DNA of 64,000 nt from NCBI GenBank assembly GCA_035507035.1, contig DATJOJ010000056.1:12965-76964 (forward strand), read 5' to 3'. The notes under the pieces were generated by a model, which made no database searches, had not been told where the DNA came from, and saw nothing but the letters and a program-made list of their open reading frames with translations. The DNA comes from DATJOJ01 sp035507035 (GTDB lineage: Bacteria > Acidobacteriota > Terriglobia > Terriglobales > Acidobacteriaceae). Made by a program: the position numbers and the translations under genes. The first letter of the stretch is position 1. Each line of letters begins with the position of its first letter. This document shows, in pieces, positions 44,796-52,997 of this stretch.

Positions 44796-44888
44796 GATTG
44801 TTCAGACTCCAAAGCTGTGATAAACAGGTTGGACGATTCGAGCGCCGTCGCATGCTGCCTCCGAGTCGAACCCTGCGCAGGTGCCGCC

Positions 44889-46457
44889 ATGAACCCTCGT
44901 CGATTGTTGCTGCCCTTTGTAAAGTGTCATAACAGATCTACCAAAGTCTGCATCGCGGTGATCGTTTGCCTTTCTGGGTTTGCGATCGCCCAGCAAGCCA
45001 GCGCGCCACAGTTAACTCTGCTCGATCCGGTTCCTTCTCTGCTGAGTGGCCCTATGGTCACGAACAATGTCAACGTTCTGGCCACGCAAGGCCGGGCAGT
45101 GCAGGGGGTCGCCGCGGATGCAGTGACCGAAGTAGTGTTGCGCGTGCCCGCCAACTCGGTCGGCGAGCAGTTTACTTTTACGGTATTCAATGACCAGGGT
45201 CAGCAGAGCACCTCGTCCGCTGAAGATGGCGGCGTGGGTATGATCGGTTCTTCCGCCTTTACAGCAAGCCAGCTCATCGTGGCCGCCGTCAACACCTCGA
45301 AAGGCCCGATGGCCTTCGCCATCTACGGTGTACCGGTGGACTTCCCAAGGCCTGAAGGTCAAGATGGCGGCTCAACCGAGCGTTTCATCACTCTCAACGT
45401 TCTCGCTAACGATACGGGCCTGTCCTCGAACACTCCGGTGACGATCCTGCGTCCACCTTTAGTGTTGATTCATGGTCTGTGGGGAAGTCCGGCATCGTGG
45501 GACAACTTCACACCGCTGATCAACGACACGAGGTTCAGCATCCTGCGAGCGGATTACTCGGGAACCATCGGTCCGCAAATCAAATCCTACAAGCCTTCGT
45601 ATCCTTCGTGGGCCGTTAGCAGCCTGAAGAGTGCGCAGCAAAGTTCTCTCGGCTTCGCCTACAACGCTCCTATTGTCGGCAAGCAATTAGTCACGTTCAT
45701 TAACCAGTTCAAGATGGGCGCGAATACAGAAAGCGTTCCGGTTGCGGCCGTTCAAGCAGATATTGTGGCGCACAGCATGGGCGGCGACATTACGCGCACT
45801 TTCCCGCAGTTCACGCAGTTCTATAGCAACGCCACATTCGCACTTGGCTATGTGCATAAGATGATTACAATCGGAACACCGCATTGGGGTTCACCTGTCG
45901 CCACGGATCTTCTGGACAACAATAATCAGTGCGTGCGTGGCATTCTGGCGCTTTCTGGAAGCCCCAGCTTTTCGTCGGTAACGTTCAATAACGGCACCAC
46001 CGCGACCGGAGGAGTCGGCGATCTCGAAGGCGACGGTTTCGGCGGAAGCCTAAGCCCGGCCCTGCAGAAACTGCAGAATCCGATTTCTCATCCGTTGCCC
46101 ACCGCTCTGATTCAGGGTCTAGAATCGCAAGGCCAACTGGATGGTCTCGACAATTCCTCTGTAGCCGAGTACATCCGGCTCTTTTGTTTTACGGATTATC
46201 TGGCGCGGCATCTTACTTCCACGGGTTGGCCCGAAGTTTTTGGCCAGCAAAGCGACTCAATTGTCCCGGCGCTCAGCGAAGTTGCAGGGCTCACGGATTT
46301 CACCCTGGTGAATGGAGTCATTCACTCGGCTAGCGCGGAACTGTTGGGCTTCGGTCCTCCGGCGGAACTCGACGCCGATGGCGGCATTCCGGGAACTGTG
46401 ACCGATCTGCTGAATACGCCGGTGACGAATTCGATCTTCGTGGGACTGCCGCAGTAA
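44889..46457 (+). CDS. Secreted lipase-like alpha/beta hydrolase (PGAP1-like)
   Basis: A 522-residue exported hydrolase. From ATG at 44889 an N-terminal signal region follows (CIAVIVCLSGFAIAQQ). The first 180 residues look like a beta-rich accessory domain. The hydrolase domain has the oxyanion loop LVLIHGLWGSPASW, the nucleophile elbow VAHSMGGDITR with the catalytic serine, ITIGTPHWGSP, QQSDSIVPALSEVAG (candidate Asp region) and NGVIHSAS (candidate His). It resembles PGAP1/lipase-family esterases. Substrate unknown; extracellular or periplasmic lipid or ester hydrolysis is likely. It is separated from hpnE by a terminator. Confidence 0.82.
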   Translation: MNPRRLLLPFVKCHNRSTKVCIAVIVCLSGFAIAQQASAPQLTLLDPVPSLLSGPMVTNNVNVLATQGRAVQGVAADAVTEVVLRVPANSVGEQFTFTVFNDQGQQSTSSAEDGGVGMIGSSAFTASQLIVAAVNTSKGPMAFAIYGVPVDFPRPEGQDGGSTERFITLNVLANDTGLSSNTPVTILRPPLVLIHGLWGSPASWDNFTPLINDTRFSILRADYSGTIGPQIKSYKPSYPSWAVSSLKSAQQSSLGFAYNAPIVGKQLVTFINQFKMGANTESVPVAAVQADIVAHSMGGDITRTFPQFTQFYSNATFALGYVHKMITIGTPHWGSPVATDLLDNNNQCVRGILALSGSPSFSSVTFNNGTTATGGVGDLEGDGFGGSLSPALQKLQNPISHPLPTALIQGLESQGQLDGLDNSSVAEYIRLFCFTDYLARHLTSTGWPEVFGQQSDSIVPALSEVAGLTDFTLVNGVIHSASAELLGFGPPAELDADGGIPGTVTDLLNTPVTNSIFVGLPQ

Positions 46458-46515
46458 GAAGGAACTGGCAGGAGACCCGTCGTCAGTTCGCCTAGGGTAA
46501 ACTAGCCCTACCCTC

Positions 46516-48045
46516 ATGCCGACCTTCGCCGCGGTCGATATCGGATCGAACTCAGTTCGTTTAAAAATCTCCCGCCTGGTACGGCATCACCTGACCGAAA
46601 TTCTCGAAGATCGTGAAGTCACCCGCCTGGGAGAGTCGGTGTTTCGGAATGGATTTCTCTCGCCCGAAGCCATTGCCAGCACTGTGAAAGTGCTCCGCCG
46701 CTTTCACCGCGCCGTGCAGAACGCCGGCGTAGATGCCGTGCGAGTTGTGGCAACCAGCGCTCTGCGTGATGCTCGCAACGCGCGTGCTTTTCTCGAGTGG
46801 GTGCGATCCTCAACAGGATGGAATGTCGAAATAATCTCCGGTCTGGAAGAAGCACGGCTCATTCACCTTGGTCTCGTCTCAAGCATGAGGATCAGTGCGT
46901 CGCGATTGCTCATGGTTGACTTGGGCGGAGGCAGTTGTGAACTGACGATTTCTGACGCCAACCATATTCGCAACACGATCAGCTTGCCGCTCGGAGCGGT
47001 GCGGTTGACCAACGAGTTTCTGACCCACGATCCGCCACGCAAATCAGAACTGCGGCAGATGAGCGGCTTTATCACTCGAGAATTTGATCGTCCGGCAGAC
47101 CGCATCCGGCGAGAGCGTCCCAAAGCCGTGATAGCGACTTCAGGAACAGCCGAGTCGCTGGCAGCGGTATGTCATGGTCTCTATAAAACCAAGGGTGCTC
47201 GTGCCAGCAGTGTTTCGCGTGCGCAAATGCGGCGAATTGCGAAGCTGATTACACGACTGCCCCTGGAGGGAAGACGAAAACTGTCGGGCGTCGGGCCACG
47301 GCGTGCAGAAATTATCGTCGCGGGAAGTGCCGTATATGCTGCTCTTCTAGATCGGTGCCAGTTGGCCGGTTTTCGCTACTCTCCGCTCGGACTTCGCGAC
47401 GGGCTTCTGGCACAGATGGCGGCGGAATACGATCGCAGCACGAAATCGGGCAAGCAGATCGAGTCCGAACGCTGGGATTCGATCCGCGCCGCGGTGCAAC
47501 ATTATCGCGTGGATATGAATCATGCCTTGCAAGTGCGTGCTTCCGCCATGCAACTGTTCTCCGCATTGCGTTCCTTGCATGGATTGCCGGCGGAATATGA
47601 AGAATGGCTCTCGGCAGCGGCGATGTTGTACGAGGTCGGGGATTTCGTCAACCGCAATGGCCGCCATCGGCACACCCATTACATCATTTCGCACTCGGAG
47701 ATTCTTGGTTACACGCCCGAGCAGAGAAAAATTATCGCAGCCGTTGCGCGCTATCTGGGAAAGTCGCGGCCTTCCCCAGAAGATGGTCCGATCAAGGCGC
47801 TGCTTCGCACCGATCAGGTATATGCTCCCAAAGCATCGCTGCTGCTGCGTTTGGCGCGAGCGTTGAACCTGAGCCGCAGCGGGGCGGTGCAGGGAGTACG
47901 GGTGAAGCTCCAGGACGCGGAGGTCCGTCTGACGTTGCTTTCCAGAACGCGGGGCAAGCCAGATCTGGAAGTCTGGGCAGTAGAAAAAGAAAAGAATTAC
48001 TTCCGTGAGATTTTTGGACGGGAACTTTCCGCCACTGCTGCATGA
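46516..48045 (+). CDS. ppx: Exopolyphosphatase Ppx/GppA
   Basis: A 509-residue Ppx/GppA phosphatase hydrolysing polyphosphate or pppGpp. The ASKHA motifs are AAVDIGSNSVRLKI at the N-terminus, ATSALRDARNARAFL, GLEEARLIHLG and LLMVDLGGGSCELTI. The C-terminal HD-like domain (about 330-500) keeps the RHRHTHYIISHSE histidines but has LYEVG where the family commonly has LHEVG, so one metal-ligand position looks changed. The 3' end overlaps the convergent sixA gene by 49 bases. Confidence 0.92.
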   Translation: MPTFAAVDIGSNSVRLKISRLVRHHLTEILEDREVTRLGESVFRNGFLSPEAIASTVKVLRRFHRAVQNAGVDAVRVVATSALRDARNARAFLEWVRSSTGWNVEIISGLEEARLIHLGLVSSMRISASRLLMVDLGGGSCELTISDANHIRNTISLPLGAVRLTNEFLTHDPPRKSELRQMSGFITREFDRPADRIRRERPKAVIATSGTAESLAAVCHGLYKTKGARASSVSRAQMRRIAKLITRLPLEGRRKLSGVGPRRAEIIVAGSAVYAALLDRCQLAGFRYSPLGLRDGLLAQMAAEYDRSTKSGKQIESERWDSIRAAVQHYRVDMNHALQVRASAMQLFSALRSLHGLPAEYEEWLSAAAMLYEVGDFVNRNGRHRHTHYIISHSEILGYTPEQRKIIAAVARYLGKSRPSPEDGPIKALLRTDQVYAPKASLLLRLARALNLSRSGAVQGVRVKLQDAEVRLTLLSRTRGKPDLEVWAVEKEKNYFREIFGRELSATAA

Positions 48046-48527
48046 ACGCCGCGCAGAAGTCGAGGCGTGATACACCATTGCAAAACTGCCGAATTACGTC
48101 CCATGTCGACCTTTGCGACGGCGCCCTTCTTCAAGTCGACATTGGCTTCGCATCCGGGTTCACTGATCACACGTCCCGCGAACTCGCTCAAGTTCGGATT
48201 GTGACCGACAACCATGATCGATTCCTGGCGCGCATATTTTTCCAGCATGCGGCGAAAATCGGTGTAGGAAGCGCCGGGCCGCAGAGCGTTCTCTAACTGC
48301 AACTTGCCTTCATAGCTGAGTTCGTTGCCAACCAGCGAAGCAGTTTGTGTGGATCGCTTCAGTGGACTGGAAATAATCGTGTCCACCTGAACATCCAGCG
48401 CTGCCAATACACGTCCCACCATTCCGCACTGCTCAATCCCTTCTTTGTCCAGAGCGCGTTTTTCATCTTTCTTGGGACTCGCAAAGGGCTCGCCAGCGCT
48501 GGCGTGGCGAAGAAAGTAGATGATCAT
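47997..48527 (-). CDS. sixA: Phosphohistidine phosphatase SixA-like
   Basis: A 176-residue histidine phosphatase. The catalytic RHG-type motif is YFLRHASAGEP at residues 4-14, with the second histidine in MVVGHNPNLSEFAGRV. IISSPLKRSTQTASLV is typical. SixA removes phosphate from histidine phosphotransfer proteins or from PTS components. It starts 6 bases after the ppk stop, so it is probably co-transcribed with polyphosphate kinase, an enzyme with a phosphohistidine intermediate. Its end overlaps ppx on the other strand. Confidence 0.9.
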   Translation of the reverse strand: MIIYFLRHASAGEPFASPKKDEKRALDKEGIEQCGMVGRVLAALDVQVDTIISSPLKRSTQTASLVGNELSYEGKLQLENALRPGASYTDFRRMLEKYARQESIMVVGHNPNLSEFAGRVISEPGCEANVDLKKGAVAKVDMGRNSAVLQWCITPRLLRGVHAAVAESSRPKISRK

Positions 48528-48533
48528 AGAATA

Positions 48534-50687
48534 TTATCTTTCCCTCTCCGCTAGAGCTCGAGCGCGGCGACGCGGAGCGGCGGCTGGAATGGCAGCGGGG
48601 CCTTGCTTGCCTTCCGCAAGGCTGATGAGGAACTCCTGCGCATTAAATGCATTCGCAGCAGTGGGCGGACGGCGCCTTCCCTGCGCATGCCACGCGCGAA
48701 CGTAGCGGCCATCTTTTTCGAGTAAGCGCGCCTTCATGTTGTCGGCAAGGTAAGCCTCGAGGATTTCCTGGCGTACGCGTTGACGAAGAAGCTCGTCTTT
48801 GACGGGGAAGATCACCTCTACTCGCTCATACAAGTTGCGCGGCATCCAGTCGGCGCTGCCCAGGTAGACTTCTTCCTCCCCGCCGTTGGCAAAATAAAAA
48901 ATACGGCTGTGCTCGAGGAACCTGCCCACAACGCTGCGCACGCGAATGTGGTCACTCACGCCGCGAATTCCCGGCCGCAGCGCGCAAATGCCCCGCACCA
49001 GCAGGTCGATCTGAACCCCCGCCTGCGACGCGCGATATAACGCCATGATGACGTTCTTGTCGACCAGTGCATTGACTTTAGCAATGATGTGCGCCGGACG
49101 GCCATGCTGCGCGTGTTCCGCCTCTCGCGCGATTAACGCCAGGCAATTTTCCGCCAGGTTCAGCGGAGCGACGAGCAAGGGATCGTAATTGGGATGCTCC
49201 GCATAAGCGGTCAGGAAGCTGAACACATTGTGCACGGCGTTCGTAATCTGTGGATCGGCTGTCAGCAAGCTCAAGTCAGTGTAAATGCGCGCCGTGGTGG
49301 TATTGTAATTTCCCGTTCCGAGGTGAGCATAACGACGAGTCACGCCATCGGGATCGCGGCGTACGAGTAACGACAATTTGCAGTGCGTTTTTAATCCGAC
49401 CAGACCATGAAATACCTGGACGCCGGCATCTTCGAGGTCACGCGCCCAGCGAATGTTGGAAGCTTCATCGAAGCGTGCCTTTAACTCCACCACGGCAGTC
49501 ACTTCTTTTTTCGCTGCGGCAGACATCAACGCCGGAACGATCAGCGAATGCTCGCTGGTGCGGTACAAAGTCTGCTTCATCGACAGCACGTTAGGATCTT
49601 CCGCCGCTGATTCGATGAACGACACCACCGCATCGTAGGAATCATAAGGATGGTGCAGGAGAATATCGTGCCGCCGCAGCTCCTCGAATAGATCTTTGGA
49701 TTTGGCAGTGAGCCGCAGTTCGCGAGGAATGAACGGTTTAAACTTGAGTTCCGGGTGCTGCGTCTGCTCGTAAATGTTAAATAGGCGCGAGAGGTTGACC
49801 GGACCATTGACCGGGAAAACCTGCCAAGGTTCAAGCTCAAAATTCGTGCGAAGGCGCTCGACGATTTCCGGGTCGGCATCCGATTCGATTTCCAGGCGAA
49901 CTGCGTCGCCCTTACGGCGATTGTGCAACTCTGTGCGCACGGATTCTAAGAGACTGCGCGACTCCTCTTCCGCTAAATACAGATTGCTGTTCCGCGTGAC
50001 TCGGAATGGCGCAGATGCCAGAACGTCGTATCCGTGATACATGCGCGAGGCATGGTAAGCGACCAAATCAGCAAGGAAAATGAAATCGACAGTTCCTTCC
50101 GAAGGCAAACGCACCAAGCGGGGCAGTGCACGCGGCACGGTTACGACGCCGGTGTACGTCATGGAAGACCGGCGGCGACGGCGAAGCAGAAATGCGACAC
50201 AGAGCGCCTTATTGATCACCCGCGGGAAAGGATGAGCCGGATCCAAAGTTACCGGCGTCAACAGCAGGTCGAGTTCACGCTCGCAGTAATCTTCAACAAA
50301 TTCCCGCGCCCGCGAATCCAGTTCCGGCAATCCCAGCACGCGAATGCCATTTTCTGCCAGCGCAGGGCGCAGTTGCTCGTTCCAGCAGCCATACTGATCG
50401 TCGACGAAATCGTGGGTTTCACGGGAAACGCGATCGCGTTCTTGCAACAACGTTAGCCCATCCAGGCCGGCTTCGTTGTAGCCGTCTTCAATCTGCTGTA
50501 CGAGTCCGGCAACGCGGACCTCAAAGAATTCGTCGAGATTGCTGGCGGTAATCGATAGAAATTTTACGCGCTCGAGCAGCGGGTTGGCAGTATCTTGCGC
50601 TTCTTCGAGGACCCGCCGGTTGAAGGCTAGCCACGATAATTCGCGGTTGATGTAATAAGCCGGGTTGTCGAGCAGAAAACGCGCCAT
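48534..50687 (-). CDS. ppk: Polyphosphate kinase 1
   Basis: A 717-residue PPK1, the ATP-polyphosphate phosphotransferase. The N-terminal domain begins YYINRELSWLAFNRRVLEEA and SNLDEFFEVRVAGL. The catalytic half has the phosphorylated histidine in GLVGLKTHCKLSLLVRRD followed by YAHLGTGNYN, and the second histidine-containing region PGIRGVSDHIRVRSVVGRFL. ELKARFDEASNIRWARDLE is also conserved. Length is standard. The C-terminus ends in a short basic tail. No Pho-box-like repeat was seen upstream. Confidence 0.96.
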   Translation of the reverse strand: MARFLLDNPAYYINRELSWLAFNRRVLEEAQDTANPLLERVKFLSITASNLDEFFEVRVAGLVQQIEDGYNEAGLDGLTLLQERDRVSRETHDFVDDQYGCWNEQLRPALAENGIRVLGLPELDSRAREFVEDYCERELDLLLTPVTLDPAHPFPRVINKALCVAFLLRRRRRSSMTYTGVVTVPRALPRLVRLPSEGTVDFIFLADLVAYHASRMYHGYDVLASAPFRVTRNSNLYLAEEESRSLLESVRTELHNRRKGDAVRLEIESDADPEIVERLRTNFELEPWQVFPVNGPVNLSRLFNIYEQTQHPELKFKPFIPRELRLTAKSKDLFEELRRHDILLHHPYDSYDAVVSFIESAAEDPNVLSMKQTLYRTSEHSLIVPALMSAAAKKEVTAVVELKARFDEASNIRWARDLEDAGVQVFHGLVGLKTHCKLSLLVRRDPDGVTRRYAHLGTGNYNTTTARIYTDLSLLTADPQITNAVHNVFSFLTAYAEHPNYDPLLVAPLNLAENCLALIAREAEHAQHGRPAHIIAKVNALVDKNVIMALYRASQAGVQIDLLVRGICALRPGIRGVSDHIRVRSVVGRFLEHSRIFYFANGGEEEVYLGSADWMPRNLYERVEVIFPVKDELLRQRVRQEILEAYLADNMKARLLEKDGRYVRAWHAQGRRRPPTAANAFNAQEFLISLAEGKQGPAAIPAAAPRRRARALAERER

Positions 50688-50777
50688 AAATATTGCAAGT
50701 GGGACAAATCGGAGACAGCGATTAAAGCCCGGCCTCGCTGGTGGACTAACAGACCCTCTTAATTGTAACCCGACGAG

Positions 50778-51182
50778 CTATTTTCCCGCTGGAGCGACCT
50801 CTGGGCTGCTTTTGACGGACGCAGCGGCAGTCTGCTTAATAACTGCAAGTTGAAGCTCCGACCCGCTGGGACGTTTCAAATAAAGACGCCGTCCATCGAC
50901 GCGAGCTTCGACCGCAGCTCCGGGCGTCCATTCGTCCGGCAACGTTTCGTCCGCATGGCGGGGAATGTAGCGTCCGAGATAAACGATATCTTTTAGCTGA
51001 ACAGAAATTTCGTAATACGGCTCATCCTTGGTGATGGGCGTATTCACGATGTAATACAGAACTCGGGTATTGGTCTTTTGCTGAATGCTGACGATCGAGG
51101 CAGCTTGGAAGAGTTGCTTCGCCGCGAACAGCGGAGCCGCCGTCAGCAAGAGGCAAATATAAATGAGAATCAAGTGCTTCAT
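50778..51182 (-). CDS. Small secreted protein of unknown function
   Basis: A 134-residue protein with a signal peptide (MKHLILIYICLLLTAAPLFA) and a beta-rich mature part: ASIVSIQQKTNTRVLYYIV, YYEISVQLKDIVYLGRYI, AAVEARVDGRRLYLKRPSG. No cysteine or lipobox is in the mature part. I do not recognise the family; similar short exported proteins are frequent in acidobacterial genomes. The gap upstream (51183-51391) shows no clear element. Confidence 0.65.
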   Translation of the reverse strand: MKHLILIYICLLLTAAPLFAAKQLFQAASIVSIQQKTNTRVLYYIVNTPITKDEPYYEISVQLKDIVYLGRYIPRHADETLPDEWTPGAAVEARVDGRRLYLKRPSGSELQLAVIKQTAAASVKSSPEVAPAGK

Positions 51183-51391
51183 TGACGCCAGTATACGGCA
51201 TTAAGTGCTTGTCAAAAGCTACGATAGTGAACCTCGTCGCCCTTCTTTGAGGTTTTCACGCTTGAGAGAATTACGGAATCACGTGAAACGGGACGTTGCT
51301 GGTGAGCACGCCGGTGAATCCTCACGCGAACGAAGGACACATGAGACAAGTCTCGCATTAAGGTTCAAGATTGCCATCGTCATCACTCGGC

Positions 51392-52617
51392 TCAGTACGT
51401 GAAGGCGGCGATCGACTGCAGGCTTCCGCCGTTAGAATCCACGAATGGCGAACGTGGTAACTCGGTCGTGCAGCCGGTCGTCGAATTTACTGCAAGGAGC
51501 GCGATATAGGAGTCGCCCGTGAGGAAACCTTCCGATACATACAGTCCTTGCCCCGTTCCCGCATCTCCTATCACGTCGACCTGCGATGCGGTGGCCCAAC
51601 TCGTGTTGTAATCTTTCAGGCTCGTTAAACAGTTGTTGGGATAGGCGACAATTCCAGTGGTCGAGTCGAATGCAAGTGTTGTTTCTTGTCCAGACCCGCT
51701 GTTTACCGCGTAGATGAATCGCTCATCAGGGCTGATGGCGATGCCCGCGGTATCAAGGCCGCTTCCAAGGCCGCCAGTTCCGCCGTAAGTTGTCGTCGGA
51801 CTCAGCGTTCCATCAGAGTTTATAGCGGCAACGTCAACCTGAGTTGTGTTTGAAGTTGAAGAGTCACCAAAGATTGCCCATTTGCCGTCGTGCGAAACCG
51901 TGACGCTTCCCGCGAAGGCCCCAGAACCAACCCCACTTCCTGCGACTAGTTCCTGGGCAACTAGGCGGATTCTGCCGCCTTGAACGACGTAAGATCCAAC
52001 CGAGCCATCTGTATAAGCGACGATCAGTATATGTCCGCTAGGCGTCAGCGCCATGCTATCGATCGGCCCACCATTAAGTCCCTGGGTAGGGTAGTAAGCA
52101 CCCCCGGTTCCAACTCGCACCCTTCTCCAATACCGAAGACGACGATGGCGGGTGGGATGTTACTGCCGTTGCCGGTGTAGTTGGCAAGGATTTCGGACTG
52201 GTCCCCGGGTGTGATGATGATGCCAAGTCCGCCCGCCGTGGCCGCATTTTCCTCCTCCGGGCGATAGTTCCGTACCTGAAACGGGCCCCCGTGTATCGAT
52301 TCCATCGAAGCAATGTCGCCCGACCCGGCGTCGCCGGCATAAACGCAGCCTCCGAAACCCGAAAGGAACGACGCCAGGGATTTGTTAGCCGGATATCCGC
52401 CGCCTATGCCCGCTCCCCCGGTTGGCACCGTTGCCACAGCAACCAGCGACGCTCCCTCTGTCGTCCCCGAAAGTTCATAGACGGTGATCGTATTGTTGGG
52501 AGAAGTATTATTGTTTGCGATCACATAGTTGTGACTGGCGAACGCGCTACCCGCCGTTACCGCTAGAAACAAACCAACCAGAATTGCTGCTCCAGATGTT
52601 CTCGACATTCGCGTCAT
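51392..52617 (-). pseudogene. Secreted beta-propeller protein interrupted by a frameshift
   Basis: Two overlapping minus-strand frames form one protein of about 408 residues. The 5' part (52617 to about 52106) has a signal peptide and reads IVVFGIGEGCELEPG before running out of frame. The 3' part (about 52105 to 51392) continues with GAYYPTQGLNGGPIDSMALTPSG, GGRIRLVAQELVAGSG, VSHDGKWAIFGDS and ISPDERFIYAVNSG, which are lactonase-type propeller blades. The switch occurs at a run of five G on the minus strand (52105-52101); six G would restore one frame. It is either a true frameshift, a phase-variable tract or an assembly error. Confidence 0.75.
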
Positions 52618-52708
52618 GGGTGTTCAGCTCCGGCAATCTCTCACGCGAGAGAAAACAAACTCGACATTGCTACAGGTCGGGGGAACGTGCGGCTGGCCGA
52701 GCACCAGC

Positions 52709-52738
52709 ATTATCTGCGCGAAGGGCTAGGGCTGTCAA
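52709..52738 (-). promoter_or_regulatory. Strong sigma70-type promoter of the propeller gene
   Basis: On the minus strand TTGACA (52738-52733) is followed after 18 bases by GATAAT (52714-52709). Predicted start near 52702, giving a leader of about 85 bases before the ATG at 52617. Confidence 0.6.
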
Positions 52739-52941
52739 GAACGATGACGACTCTGTGAGGCTGTTCCCCGCTCCACAAACCGTTGCACTATTCGAGCCGG
52801 CTGAGACTAAAAACCCCCAACTTAGGTCCCGCTGGGCCTGCGATCCGATTGGTATTTCGTTGTTCGAGCCGAAGGCGGCGCCAGTACAAAGCATCGATGG
52901 CTTGTAGCTTAGGGGGACGACGTTACCTTCGGTGCATGCCA

Positions 52942-52975
52942 AGAAAAATCCGGCGCCAGCTTTCGCTGACGCCGG
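52942..52975 (-). terminator. Intrinsic terminator after the porin gene
   Basis: On the minus strand CCGGCGTCAGC-GAAA-GCTGGCGCCGG makes an 11-bp stem (one G-U pair) closed by a GAAA tetraloop and followed by ATTTTTCTT. It begins 22 bases after the porin stop and is a textbook intrinsic terminator. Confidence 0.88.
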
Positions 52976-52997
52976 TGTGTGAGGCTTCCTTCCGAGA

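Larger units (their letters stand above)
52618..52997. other. Intergenic region between propeller and porin genes
   Basis: 380 bases without a supported gene. It holds the promoter of the propeller gene at 52709-52738 and the porin terminator at 52942-52975. A minus-strand frame crosses the terminator and the end of the porin gene, but it has no family features and is not called. Confidence 0.6.
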
